Below are positions 1 to 13,551 of a DNA stretch of 64,000 nt, piece by piece. This DNA comes from Monosporascus cannonballus (taxonomy: Eukaryota > Ascomycota > Sordariomycetes > Xylariales): positions 248,378 through 312,377 of the forward strand of contig QJNS01000743.1 of NCBI GenBank assembly GCA_004154925.1. The letters are read 5' to 3'. The notes beneath the pieces are model-generated. The model was not told where the DNA came from and ran no database searches. It saw only the letters and a program-made list of their open reading frames with translations. Position numbers and translations under genes: made by a program. Each line of letters begins with the position of its first letter. Position 1 is the stretch's first letter.

Positions 1-2155
1 TTTTAAAAAAAGAATTTGTTTAATATCTTATATAGTACTTAATTCTTTTGGTTTAAGAATAACATTTACGTATTTTTTAATTTTTATGTTATTATTATAC
101 ATGTTTTTTATCGTTTTAAGATTTTCTAATATTAATTTTTTAAAAAAATGTTTATATATACGATTATATTTTTCCAAAAACTAAATACGGTTTTTATTAA
201 GAGCTTGCGCAATTATCATTTGACCTGCTTTACATTATACTTTTTTTCCGTATATGACATTTTAAAATAAATTGGTTTTTGATGTCGAAAATATTATCAA
301 AAATATTTTTGAAATTCTTTCGTTATTATTATTTTAGGTAAATATTTTGTTCAATTCCGATATTTTTTTAAAAAAATTATAAATTTTTATTATTCTGATT
401 AAAAAATATTTATGTAACCAAAACTATTCGGTAAATTTATTATTAATATTACAGAAAGTTACGTTCATATATTAAGTTATTTAAATTTTTGAAATAACCG
501 TACAAAGCCGGTTTTGTATGGTAATTATTTATAAAGTGATTTTCCGGGAAAATATTACCTTTTATAAAAACCTCAAATTATTGTTTTTATGTAGGGTGCA
601 GCAAACCAGGTTATATTTAAAATTATATATAATTTTTGAATTTATAAATACTGCATCAAATGCCGTTTTGGTTTTATATTAATATAGAATTCTTATGTTT
701 TGGAAATTAAAAAATATCTCAAATACTTTAAATACGTTTCATAGCGATCGAAATTCAAATCTCAAAATTAATGTATTTCAGTTAGAATCTGGTATAATAA
801 AAATAACTTAATTAAGTTATATTCAAACATGAATATAATATTTCAAAGTTCTTTTTATATTTTAATTTCAATTTTCGTCTTATTGATATAAATATAATAA
901 ATTATAAAAATAATTAATTTCGTACAATATCTTTGAAAAGCTATTTAACAAAAATTAGAGATAAATATCGAATCTTTATTTAATATCATTTAAAACTGTA
1001 TATTTCATTTAGTAAGCAGTAACAAGTGAAAGGATATATTTTTTCAATTGTTAATTTTATTGTTAACATAATTAAATCGACGAAGAAAATTAGAAAACTT
1101 ATAAATTACGGTTAATAACTAATTAAATTTATCGAAATCGAACATAATATTATAAACTTTTTTAATAAAAATATTTTAGAAACCGACGAAGCCATTTTGA
1201 ATTAAAATATAAAACTGAATGAAAATGTTCTTGATAAATATCAATATTTTAAACAATAATATTTAAAATATACTATTCATAAATAAAACTTAAAAATTAA
1301 AGTATTTGGTTATTTTTTAAAAAGAATTTTGGTATCATAAATAATTCCAAATTATATACTTTTCGTTTTAACCCAAAATAGTGATTTGTGTTATGATTCA
1401 GATCGACCATTTTGTCAATAATAAAAGATTACATATAACTTTGGTTTATTCATTATAGTAATGTTATAAAATAAAGCATTTTCGAAAGTATATAGGAAAT
1501 ATTTGATAAAATAACCGTTTTTAGTTGCTGTTTAAATGTTGTAATAATCTTAAATAATTCTTTATTAGTATAATTCCCAATGTAATATATTTTAATATTT
1601 TTGCTTATGCTTATTTAAGTTTTAAATATATAATTAAAATTTTTCCATTATATTATTAAACGTAAAAGTTTGGGGACTTTTAATTGTTTTTAGATTGATA
1701 AAGTTTAACCGCGTAAATCAACGTAGAAAATGTTAAATCGGAAATTAACTTTACCTGAGATGTAATAAATATTTAAATGAAATTAAATTAACATTATTAT
1801 TATTATATATTTTGTACTTATACTTATGAAATTCCTTAGGCATATATTTATTTCAGTAACGATACTCTTTATAAATTTACAATTTATTAAAATAATTTAT
1901 TAAAATAATTACCGGCCAGATATATTTTCAAAGAAACCGTCTTGTAAAATTCATTAATCAACATATAATAATGGCTTTCTAATTAATATTTTTATTATTA
2001 TTATCAATTATATTTTATTATTAAATTTAATACTACTGTTTTTATTCTTATATAGTTTAACTTACTTTTTCCATATTTTGCATTAAAGATGCTAATTTTT
2101 ACGATAACCATAACTATGGCTTTTATACTTTTCCAATTAGTTTTTTTAAAAAAAT
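1..2155. other. AT-rich desert, no gene seen
   Basis: Very AT-rich sequence with stops in all frames. No domain, RNA gene, LTR or terminal inverted repeat was recognised. The texture (runs of TTAA/ATTA, scarce C and G, TpA-rich) matches the RIP-eroded DNA elsewhere in the window, so this is probably old transposon sequence mutated beyond recognition. Confidence 0.6.
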
Positions 2156-2159
2156 TAAG

Positions 2160-2400
2160 TCCGCCTTTATAAACTTTGTTATGTTAATTATTATTACGTT
2201 TACTGTTAAATAGGTGATTTATAAAAATTACTCTTCGTTATTACATTAATAATTAAAACGATTTTTATAATAATAAAAATTTCCATACAATCCGCCGTAA
2301 TTAGGGTTGCAAAATCCGCCAAAATTACGTTTCCAAAAGCCGTTTTTATTTTCGAATTCGTTTTTAAGAGTATACTTAATTCAGGTTAAAAACTTAAAGG
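2160..2400 (+). repeat. Dispersed repeat R4, copy a
   Basis: The stretch around 2229-2260 and its continuation to about 2390 match 45424-45560 in the same orientation. Both carry a block reading approximately GTTATTAYATTAATAATTAA, followed by AAAACG and, some 60-80 bases later, AATTACGTTT. The copies differ mainly by C/T and G/A changes. No coding potential or terminal structure was recognised. It is probably a fragment of a degraded transposon of unknown class. Confidence 0.4.
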
Positions 2401-3935
2401 TTTAATTAATAAAAACGTTCTATGTTTTAAGTTATAAATTTCTTAATGTTTCCCAAATTATTTTCATATTTTAAATATAAATTATAAATCACAAAAACGT
2501 ATTATATTCCCTTATTTTATAAATATATATGGAGTCTGTTCATGAAGTAAATGGAATAGTTTTAATTAAATTATTTATTTATCGTATTATAACGTATTTA
2601 AAACCATTATTAAGTTTAAACCCTGAAGTTAAAAATAATAATGCTATAAATAAATGCGTTTCCCCTAATAACTGCAACAACTGATATTATTTTTATAATA
2701 TAATTTTTATTAAAACAGGAAAAGTTATTTTTGGCTATTTACAATAAGATTTTGGCGGGTTTCATAAATTAAACATTATATATAATCAACCGTATCGGGA
2801 AAAAAGGTTGGTTTTGAAAACGGGTACGTTTGGCTATAACTTAAAAATAAAAAATTAATTCCATAATCAATTAAAAGGAAATTATATCGTAAATCTGAAA
2901 ATAAATTTCGTAACGGAATACAAAATGGTAAGGTCTGATTTTATTCCGAAAACAGCTATTATAAAAAAAAGTAAAACACTTTTAATTTTAAAGCTTTTCA
3001 TAAAAACAAGTTATACATAAGGGTATATAACGGAAATAAGGTTTAAATTGTATTGTTTTTGGTAGTAAATTTAATAACGTATATTATGTTTTTTACATCG
3101 GCTTTTCCCATTATCTGCTAAGTAATAGATAGCCGTTTCCGTATCCGTATTTGCCGGACTTATTTGCAATTAAAATATTAAAAAAAAATGCGGTATTCAA
3201 TTAGGAAAAAAACCGCTTCTTTTAAAATCAATTAATATAAAGTTTATTTTTTAAACGTATATAGAGGGTTATTCCACTTGAAAATGATAACGATATTATC
3301 TCTGTATTTATAATATATATATATTTATATATTTATAAACTGTGTGTTTCGCCTGAATAAAACTTTTTACTTGACAATATAAGTAATTTTTAAATTTGAC
3401 GTTAATTAATTTTGACAAGTTAATTATTTTCGAAAGTTTTTATTTTTAATGCCGTGATTTAATAAAATAAGAACAGTACGTATATAAATTAAAACGTTTT
3501 TGTCGTAATTTTGAACGGAAGTAGTAAATAAATATGGAATTAGAAAATCTTAAATTCGTAATAAATTTATATTTTTTTCTTCTAATTAGTCCGAAAACAT
3601 GCAAATACTCTCTGGCAAAACATATTCCGAATTGAGGCTAACAATAACGTAAATATAAATTATGGAAAATAAAATAAATACGGAATGAAACAAGATTAAG
3701 ATTTAAATTATAGAATTAGGTATTTAAATAATGGTTCGAGTTATACTAACATTACAAAAAGATTTAATTTGTTAATTTAGTATTTAGAAACCAGGTAGAA
3801 GCAAATACTTTTCTATAACTAGCAAAATAATTAAAACCTTTTCCAAAAAATTTCGAAAATATTAATAGACCGTCTTAAACGGAAAAAATTATAATCTAGG
3901 AATAAGAAAGTTTTAAGACTACGAAGATATTACTA
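2400..3935. other. AT-rich desert, no gene seen
   Basis: Stop-dense AT-rich sequence with no recognisable gene, RNA or element end. It includes short AT microsatellite-like tracts near 3310-3340. Confidence 0.55.
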
Positions 3936-3939
3936 ATTA

Positions 3940-4115
3940 TTAAAGCAAATCCTAATTGATTTATGATTTTTTACGAGGAATAGTTTCTGGAAATTTAAGT
4001 TTATTTATTTACATATGGTCCTGGTCTCCTGTCTGGAGACGTCATCGGACGTTATGAAACGTCGTGTTTTAACAGAAGAAAGAGCGTAACAATTCGGAAT
4101 AAACCGTTTAAGCGA
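3940..4115 (+). repeat. Dispersed repeat R1, copy a (uninterrupted)
   Basis: This is a relatively GC-rich stretch, with a core around 4015-4085 reading TCCTGTCTGGAGACGTCAT. It matches, in reverse orientation, 46830-47019 and then 56995-57035, which are the two flanks of gypsy element E/G. Shared landmarks in order are ATTAAAGCAAATC, TAGTTTCTGGAA, ATTTACATATGGTC, GAGACGTCAT and AGAAAGAGCGTAACAATT. Copy a therefore represents the site without the E/G insertion. The unit may be an LTR or element end (it ends GCGTAACA), but no family was recognised. Confidence 0.65.
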
Positions 4116-4500
4116 TATATCGGAAACAAGTGTTAAAAACAGCATATATGCATATTTATAAATGTATATATACAAATTACTAAAACATTTATAATATAAT
4201 AGTTGAAAGATATGTTAAAAATAAAAAAGTTTCAAAAATAAAAAGTATAATTTTCAGATGAAAGGAAAGGGAAATATCATTAATTTTGTTGACAAGTAGT
4301 ACAACCAAATTTAGCGGATATTTTATATATTGAAATTTTAAATTCAGAAAACTTTAAATATATTACTAAATAATAACGGAAGCATTTTATTTTATTTTGT
4401 TGTTGCAATATAACACACAATATTCAACCTGTTTAAAGAGTAAAGTTATAATCATTAACATATTACCTCTAAGGTTTATTTTTAAGGTTTACCGCGCAAA
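4116..4500. other. AT-rich spacer, no gene seen
   Basis: AT-rich sequence between R1 and a GC-richer island; nothing recognised. Confidence 0.5.
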
Positions 4501-4504
4501 GTTT

Positions 4505-4660
4505 AATCTTTCGTAAGTCATATTGTCTCACGCTGCCGAACAGTGAAGCCAGCGGGCATAAGGTTCATTATAGCCCAAGATTGTCGGCAGCTACTCAGCT
4601 TTAAAGTAAGGCTTTATAAGACTGAGATGCAATGTATCCTAACCGTAAAAACCCCGGATC
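4505..4660. other. GC-richer island of unknown origin
   Basis: About 150 bases of clearly higher GC content stand out from the surrounding desert, for example CACGCTGCCGAACAGTGAAG near 4530. A short open frame runs through it, but the peptide has no family resemblance I can name and no RIP-type remains of a known domain. It could be a less mutated fragment of a transposon or of transferred organellar DNA. I cannot decide between these. Confidence 0.3.
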
Positions 4661-4685
4661 ACCCATCATATTCGAAAATATTAGA

Positions 4686-4745
4686 TATAATATTTATCGT
4701 CCAAATTATATCGTATAATGGTTTTCTACATATTTGGCTTAATAT
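4686..4745 (+). repeat. Short dispersed repeat R3, copy a
   Basis: About 45 bases containing ATCGTATAATGGTTTTCT and then ATATTTGGCTT match 31480-31530 (ATCGTGTAATGGTTTTCT, ATATTTTGCTC). Differences are mostly transitions. It is too short to assign. Copy b lies just outside the left end of pogo-like element P2. Confidence 0.35.
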
Positions 4746-4764
4746 AAAAATGTGGCTTAAATAA

Positions 4765-7700
4765 AAAAATATTTTATAATATGCAAAATACCATTAAGAT
4801 CTTCCGGGACTGTTCTTAAACGGAAATAACGTTTTCCTAAACGTTATAATTTATAAAAACAAAATATAAATAAATAAACAAATAACTAAATATTGAAAAA
4901 TTATTTCTTAATAATTAATTATTAATGGAAATTTGTTTTAATATTTGGTAATAATTTGGTAATATGAATATATTTGTTTGTATTTATTATGTTGAAATTG
5001 GCACTTAAAATAATTTATTGACAGGTTCGAAATTATATAAATATACTTTACTAATTAATACGACATTTGAATCATCTAACACTTTTTAGGGGGTTTACTT
5101 CTTAAAATACCGAATTATCAAAACGTATTTTTGTAAAATATTTTAACATTTCCTTCATTTTTTATTTTGTTATTTTTTAGGTTGCATTTTTTTTGTTTTA
5201 TTATTTTATGCCGTTCTCTCCTATATTTTCTTTTTATCTTTTCGGTTTCATTTATAAGTATATTTAGTTATATAGTATTAACTTTGTTTAAAATAGTTAT
5301 AAAGTATTAAGTTTACTTCAAAGTAGTCCTGTGTTGAAATTATTATATTTTGAGGCTAATTAAACACCAAAATATAGTGTTATTAAAAGTTTAAAATTTT
5401 TAACGCCGTATTTTCCGGTAATTTAAACTTATAGTTACGGTAAAAAATATTTTAATACGTATTTAAACTTTTATAACGTTATTAATTTCCGAAATTAAAT
5501 ATTGATTTAAGGAATACGTTACTCGGTCAAAATTAAATAATACAAAATTTAAAACATCTCCAGGGCTTTGAATAATAAATTGCGTTAAAACCAAATACAG
5601 AGTCCGTATAATAAACGGATATATTTTATATCAACATAAAAATATGATTGCTATTAATTTTAAACAAAATAACGCTTTACATATATAGAAAATCGTAATT
5701 TACGTTAATTTATTATAAGCTGAACTATTCTTCTTTATTTTAGTTAAAAAATCGCAACATTTTTTTATATTTTCATTCTAAACTGGTCCCATAAAAAGGA
5801 ATATAGAAAGGGCGGTGATTTTATGAATAATAAAAAAGAGGAATTTGTGAATTATTTATATTGTTAAATTTAATACCGACATGTTTTGAAAACTTTGCTT
5901 AAAATCTAAATTTACAATTTGTTACAAGATTAATTTTTTATTTTCAAGTTATAACGAAACTCAACCCCATTTTAAATTCGTGATCTCTTTTTCGCGTTTT
6001 TCGAATTGTACATCATTTTTATTTTTATAGGAACCGGCATAATTTTATCGAAAAATAACCGATAATAATTTTTCCGGGTTTCATAAAAACCGTATTACTA
6101 AAATAGCGGTAACCGCTACAGCCGTTTTCAGAATTCATTTATTAATATATTAAATAAAATAACATCCGGAACAGTATATATTGTTCCGAAAAGATATATA
6201 TCTTAAAATATATTTATAAATAAAAAAAGTACTATACAAAGTTTTGTAATTTTAATTTTGTAAGTTTTTTAACTGAAATATTTTGTAATCCTTGATTAAA
6301 ACGAATGTTAACGTAAGCTATACTCCTTTGCAAATTTAATTCGTAACGTTTATAAAAACAAAAGTAAAAAAACAGATTTTGAAAAAGAATTAACGTAATC
6401 TTTAAATAAAAGCATGTAAATATTATATAAAGCATGATTAGATAACATAAATAACACAATTAAAAAAATAAAATGATATATATTTTAATGAAATTATTGT
6501 TCTGTTTTAAATTAATATTGGAAATGCAAAAAGAAAATAAATATGTTGTAATATACTATCTCCTTTATTTAAAATATAACTTATTAACTTGGCGGCGTCC
6601 AATGCCATTGATGATTTTATTATTTAGTTTCGCAAGTAATTAAATATTGAGAAGAAATCAATTTTATAATTGCATATTTTATTTTTACTTTTCATTAATT
6701 CGATATTTATTTTATATTTTATAAGCATTTAAATAACATTCAACATAATCAATATTTCTAGAATTTAAAGTTTCAAATTATTCACATCTAGAGGATATAT
6801 AGGTGAAAACGATAGAGAAAACGAAAACGGTGTTTAGGAATATAATTTTAGTAAATTTTACACACGTACTTGCCGCAAATTGTAAAGAGATTTCAACAGT
6901 TATAAAGGCCACTATATTTATTAATATAACGGCGGATGACAATTCAACACAGACTACTTATATAACAACAAATAAATTAATAATTCAAATATTAAAATTT
7001 ATAAAAAACGAATAGTGAAAGTTCTTTTTAAAAAACAGTCTTAATCGTTAAAAACGTGCACAAATACAAAGAACTATACTAAGAGTGATAAAGAGACCTA
7101 TTTTAACAGTAATGTTAAAAATATCAATAAAATAAAATAAAATAAAATTCGGCATTGTTTTATTAATTGAGGGATTGGAAAAAACAGGTAAAAGGTTATT
7201 TCTCATTTATCATTGTAACTACTATGAACATATAAATAACTTTTCTTACTATATTTTCTATTTAAGTAATAAAAATAAAATTTTAATAAAAAGACTATTA
7301 TTTCCACATAATATTGAAAATAGAAATTTAAAATTATTAAAATAACCAATAACGTTGTTAAAACAAAAATAGCAGGAAATGATAATAATACCTTTATAAT
7401 AAATGAGATTTATAATACAGTATTTATTAACTGTTTCCTTTTTTAAAATATATTTAATATTATTTATAAATCATTTTAAAACATAAAGTCAATGAATACA
7501 TATATAAGTTTTTTAACCCTTTACCGAATATATTTTTAGTACAAAATAATGTTGCTAATATATAAATTTTGAAAAAAATAAAATACTGAAATTAAAATTA
7601 TTAAAAGTTTTAACGAATTTATAAAAAAGGCTGTATTTATTTCCAAAAATTTTGATATTATTTACAGTATAGTTAAAACCGTAATATTTAATATTGATAT

Positions 7701-10700
7701 ATTATTTTTTTAAATCGAGTGTAATACTAAGTTTTCAATATTTTGTTAATTACGGTATTACGATAAATTAGTCAAATAAATATTAAAACTTTGTTTTATA
7801 ACTGTATTTAGGTCTTTATAAAACTAATATATAAATTAAAATCTGTTAAAAAATAAATTTTTATTACCTTAAAAACAATTATGTTGATTTACTCCATAAT
7901 AACCGTATCTGTTTTTATATCGATTTTTCGAAATTTAACCGTTACAAATTTTAACGAAATTACGTGGTTATTTTGAAATTTAACAACGTAGTTAACGTTA
8001 TAATTTTTGCCACAATATCGATATCTTTTTTAAAACTGGATATTAGATTTTAAAGATTTAAAATAAAAAAAATTGGGATAAATCGAAAATCTCGAGGAGG
8101 AAATAAATTTTTTTCAAAAGAAAATTCCACAATAGTATTTCTAATCTAAATAATTATAATGCAAAATATATAACCATATAATACAAAAAATGTAGAAGCA
8201 ACTAATTTTTGATTTTGATAAAAATTTGAACCAGTAAATAAAATAATGTATATTATCCATTTTATGAAAGGAACCTCGGAAAATGTATGGAATACCGTGT
8301 ATTGCTATATAATAAATGTCGGAACAAGTATTTTATTATATATAATTAATAAATTAAATACCGCATTTAAACAAATTACCGAAACCGGATGTTACATGTA
8401 AGATACCGAATTAATATTAATATAATGTTTAAAGATAATTTAAAAACCGAAAGATTTTAACGCGCAAAAGGTATTATGTAAATACCGGAAAATAAAAAAA
8501 TAAGTGTCAACTATGTAAAAAAAATACCGGAACCAAATTAAGTTTATATTTTTGACCTTTTCAGAATTAAAATTTTACTGGTTTTAAGCGAAAAATTACA
8601 TAAATCATATTATGTTTACAACAATAAATAATAAAGAGGACTTATAAAATATAAATAAAGATGAATTTTCCAATGCTAAATCAAATAACCATTTTTGTAA
8701 ATTTTTATATAATAAAAATGATTATTTCAAAATAAAGGATTTTAAATATATAAGTATTTTGGATTATTTTGCGTTTTTTAAATTGGGGGTTCGTAAAAAT
8801 TATAAAAATGAAATAATTATCGTTTTTTTATAGAAAGTTTCGAAGTTTTTAGTATAATTTTTATAGAATTTTATAATAATTTTACGTACATATAATATTT
8901 TACACTTTATTTGTTGCTAAACAATTCAACGGTTTTATGTTAATTTATATTAATAAGATAAAGATTTTTAATAACATAACGGATAATTATATTATACACG
9001 TCAAAATAATTTAAAAATATTTGTAAAAAAATATTTAATTTTATTATCTTCTAATATAATCGCCACTTAGATGTCTCTAATAGACTTTGAATTCAAAATA
9101 AATAATTTTGGTTTTTTAACGGTAAAAGGTATATCCATGTATTGCATACTTTAATTTTCTTATCGAAATCTGGCATATTAAAATCGTATATTACTGTAGT
9201 CTCTTTGCTTCGAGGTTTCATATTTGTAGTATTATGAAAAGGGAAAGTTTTTATAAAAAAGGAAATAACGATATTCGAAAAAATTATAAAGATATTATAA
9301 TTTCTTAAAAGTCGGTTATCGTAACAAAAACACAAATTTCGATCGAAAAAGTTTTATTTTATAAACATCATGAATTAAAACCTATTACTTCATATATTAT
9401 CAATACAAAATTTTTTTTAAAAAAATAAATCTTCTTTACGTAGGTAAATTTGCCGTTTTGGTTTTCTATTGCTTGTAATAAAATGAATAACCGATATACG
9501 TATATATTACTAAACAGATGTTTTTGAGATATTAATAAACGCAAAATATACTGTTATTGAATTCCATATTATTTATTTTACGGAAATTCCGTAACCTTTT
9601 TGTATTTAAGTTTGATTAAATTTGAAAGCTATAATTGTTTAAGGGAATATAAAAATTATAGGGAATATCCCAAATTAAATTTGAAGTTTGTAAATTTCGT
9701 TAAAATAAATATAGGTTTTATAGTACCCTTTATTTGTTTCTTTCAGCGTTTTTAATGCTCGGTAAATTTCAAATAACCTTAATTTTATATTTGACGTTTT
9801 ATTCTTTTTTCTTGTTTTTGGCACATACTGTGAATATAAAGGAAATTAAGGAGATTTTTTTTAAAGTTTTATATTTGTATAATATTACCGTATATTTTGG
9901 TAATATAGTAAAAATTGAAGTTGATTCAAATAATAATTTTACACACCGTTTTATTAACAGTTATATTGACGATAGGAAATTATTTAAAATTTTACGGAAT
10001 TACAGAAATGGCAAAAATAGCCAGTGCACAAAAATCTTTTCAATATATCTTTAAAATAATTTGTTTTATAACGTAAATACAATAACGTATAGAAGATTAT
10101 ATATTCCCTTGTATTATATTAAAGATATATTTGATTCCTTTATGGTGAAAAGTGTTATTTCCGTTTTAGATAAATAATACATAACTGATTTTTTTAAATA
10201 TCCAAGTTTTTCAAAAACTTGGTCAAACGTGTAAAATATTATTTTATTGACTTTATAAATAATATATTTCCAACAATATGTTTGAAACATTTTTACTACT
10301 AAATGAAGTTTTTATTTCGTTTTATGTTTGAATATAGGATTTTATCGTTAATATCATAATGGTCGTAATTCAGAGTATTATTTGGTGTATGTTTAATTTT
10401 AACGAGTTTATACTATTATTAATCTTTAGTTGTATATTTTTAAAAGGATATTTTTTCAGTATTTAATTCTGCAGCTTATAGACCTAAATATTAGGCAAAT
10501 ACCTTTTAAAATTTGGTTTTCACCGATTAAAATTTACTAGTTATAATAAGTGCATGCCAAAGTTATAAATTAATGCCCAAATTTTAATAAATTCATTGCA
10601 TTAAATTTATTGTGAAATTACTTTTTTTTAAAAGTATTGTGTTAAAAAGAATAAATCCAATAAAAATGATATTAAAATATTCCCATTATTTTAAAATATT

Positions 10701-12115
10701 AAATAACAGTTTCATAGGTTTTATCCATTAAAATTATAATACTTTTATAATATGATTTAAAATAAACCATGTCTACCTTTATAAAATGTATTCCGAATAA
10801 ATTAATACTTGGTTTACTTTTAAAGTAATTATGAATGTTTTAGAAGTATTTCAAGTATTTGATAATTATAAAAATTATCATTCTATTTCTAACGGGTAAG
10901 TTTAATAAAAGTTTAATTTAAAACATAATTTATTGTATTTTGCTGTAAATAGTGACAGACCTTTCCGTTTTTATAAAAATAATTACAATAAAAATGAAGC
11001 CTTTTATAATGGTGAAAAAGGTTGGCAAACTATTTGAAGAATTTAAATTTTTAAAATGTCAATCAATATATCAAATTGTTTTTAAAACATATTTATGTCC
11101 GCCGTTACGAGACACGAATCTATAGTGTAAACTGAAACCGTATCTGGGGCGTATATTTATTAATAATAATATCAATTATGTGTTGTTACAAATAAAAATA
11201 TTTTTTACGGAAAGCTTTATACAGAAAAAGCACTTTATTTTGGAATTTTTTTTACGAAAAAAAGAGAGATGAACCCAATGTAATATATAATATTTTCGGG
11301 AAATCTTTATAGAAAATGTTGCAAATTTTATCGAGAGATACGGCCGTAATTATTTTTTTTCAAAAATTAACGTTTAAAGCACAGCAATTCTATTTCAAAA
11401 TAACTTAACAATAATAATGTTTCAAATATAACCAATTAAAACTCCGTTAATATTATGGCTAATCTTAAAATAAAAAAAATAAATGATTCCGTAAATTACT
11501 GAACGAATTTTGTCCGAAATAATTTTAATGATATAAAACAATTTTTCTCTAAATCATTAATATTACATATGTTCATTCCATAATTTATGTAGGTTCAATT
11601 TTTTATGAGTACAAAATATATTCCGTTTTTATTCTTTAATTTAATTTATGTTCTTCCAGTTAATGTATCGTTTAATAATAATAAAAGTTAATTAAAGTCT
11701 CAGAAAAAAATTAATGACGGAAAATTATTCCGTATCGTGATGAACGAAAACGTAATGCTGGTTAAAACAAAATAGATTTCGTTATATTAAAAATTATAAT
11801 TTAAAAATTTCGTTTAAATAAAACAAGAATTAAAATCTTTACCAGTAATACGATGAAAAAAATCCATTTAAGACCTATACTGATTAATGGCCTAAAACGA
11901 TTATATTTTTGTTTTCATTACGAATGAGTTTTGGGATTTTTAAGAAATAGTATTAACGATTGATTTCCCTTATATCTGCTATAATCTTTTTTCCCTATAT
12001 TAGATATACCTTTTAATATTTAAGGATTTAAATAAATATCCGTAATAATCTTTGGCTAAACGGCTCATATGATTTTATACAACTTTTTTTTAAAGGAATA
12101 TAACAAAAATAATGT
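4765..12115. other. Long AT-rich desert, no gene seen
   Basis: More than 7 kb of stop-dense, AT-rich DNA. The longest open frame (9734-10054, plus, about 106 codons with a non-ATG start) has a composition expected by chance in such DNA and no recognisable motif. A slightly GC-richer patch lies near 11095-11150. No LTR, terminal repeat or RNA gene was identified. It is probably ancient RIP-eroded transposon sequence. Confidence 0.55.
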
Positions 12116-12118
12116 TAC

Positions 12119-12240
12119 GGCACAGAAGAACAAGAGTCTAGCTATTACACCACTAAAAGTGGAACGTTGTCAACTCGGGCACTGACCGCCTTGTTCTGAC
12201 TTATATACTCACTAGGTGCCACTTAGGACTCTGACAAATA
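12119..12240 (+). repeat. Dispersed repeat R2, copy a
   Basis: This is a GC-richer block. Its 12181-12236 portion matches 37362-37416 in the same orientation. Both read CTGACCGCCTTGTTCTG, then TATATAC, ACTAGGTGC and a final ACTT-GGACT segment, with about five mismatches in 55 bases. The sequence upstream of the match (12119-12180) is not shared. It looks like the edge of a mobile element or LTR preserved in two places. Confidence 0.5.
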
Positions 12241-13425
12241 AATTTTCCATGGTAACATTTTTAATAAATTGATCGAAACCAAGATCGGAAATACTAAAAA
12301 TTATACGAATTTACTGGAATTCCAAAACGTATAAATTAAATGCACTACCCTTTGTTATTACATAATATTTCGAAATAATTGTGTTAGTATTGCTTTACGT
12401 GAATTTAATGAAACGGTATGTAGTTGAAATATGCATAACTATAATAAATAGTAATAACGATAAAAGTTTAAGAATAATAAACGGAATTAAAATTCCGCGT
12501 TTTAAATTAAAAAATAATCACAAATTTCGTTTAAACAAAAGTTATTAAGAATTTTCATGTTACGTCCGTATTTGGAAATAAATATCAGTTCGTTAAAAGA
12601 CAATTTATTTTTTAAAAACCGCTCTTAATTCAAGAATTTGAGGGTTTTTTTGCGAAACGAAAAAAACGAACATGTAATAATTTATTACCGTTATAAAGTA
12701 AATTAAAAAAGTAAAAATCGTTAATATTAAAATAAAAAATACTAAAACCTTTATCATGTCTTTCAAAATGAAATATTACTATATACGGACCTAAAAAATT
12801 ATACATTATATATATTTTTTTCACGTTCACAAACTTAAAAACAAGCTGATAAAGTATATTTATTTTTGATTTAAAAATTTAGGTAAAATTCAATCGATAT
12901 TTCGGTTACGAAAAAAAACCCAATCAAACTTTTATGAAAAAAAATACGGTATTTATATTCCGAGAAAATTCTTAATAAAAAATTGAGACGGTTATTTATT
13001 TCTTATCTTATTCAGTATTCCGGTTAATTTCGTTTGGAAACTTAACCAAAAATTGGCCTACATTGCGGACATTATAAATAATATTATTGAAATTTCATTT
13101 TGGTTTGCCAAATTAAATTTAAAAATGTTTTTGAAAAATCGATATTTTATTAATAGATACAAGAAAGTCGTGATATCGTACAAATTAACAATTATTATTT
13201 TTAAAATTCCGCTTAATTATATCTAGTGAAAGTAGTAACTAATAAAATAACCAACCCATTTATTAAAACGAATTTATTAACCGCCGAAATTTTAATTTCT
13301 GTTAAATCGCAAATAAACTTTAGGATTAATGCGAAAATAATATTTGGTGTTTAATTTTCTTTAACACTTTCCTTATTTTCCAATTATTTTTAATCTAGTT
13401 TCGTTAATTTCGTTATATCTTTTGC
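12241..13425. other. AT-rich desert, no gene seen
   Basis: AT-rich sequence without recognisable genes or element ends. A minus-strand open frame at 12630-12830 has no family resemblance and is likely chance. Confidence 0.5.
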
Positions 13426-13426
13426 G

Positions 13427-13551
13427 CCTTGCGGCATACTTGGTAACTTTCCAGCCTTTTTATTTTCAGCCATTTTGCCGGTAACGGCTAAACCAAAGGG
13501 AAAAAAAGCTAATTTTGAAAAAACCGAATATTCGGCGTAAGGCGCTAAGGT
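13427..13551. repeat. Small inverted-repeat unit, possibly a MITE
   Basis: The arms GCGCCTTGCGGC (about 13431-13442) and the reverse complement of GGCGTAAGGCGC (about 13534-13545) face each other across about 90 bases. GC content is well above the surroundings. The unit also contains the palindrome CCGAATATTCGG and the segment TTTTGCCGGTAACGGC. Similar GC-rich words continue to about 13625. No coding frame is convincing. A miniature inverted-repeat element or a fold-back remnant are the best guesses. Confidence 0.4.

Noticed and set aside
4543..4764. 73-codon open frame through the GC-richer island
   Set aside because: No family resemblance and no conserved counterpart; the island is reported, but not as a gene.
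9734..10054. 106-codon open frame in the desert, plus strand
   Set aside because: It starts without ATG, is rich in Ile/Leu/Phe/Asn as expected from AT-rich DNA, and has no motif or repeat partner.
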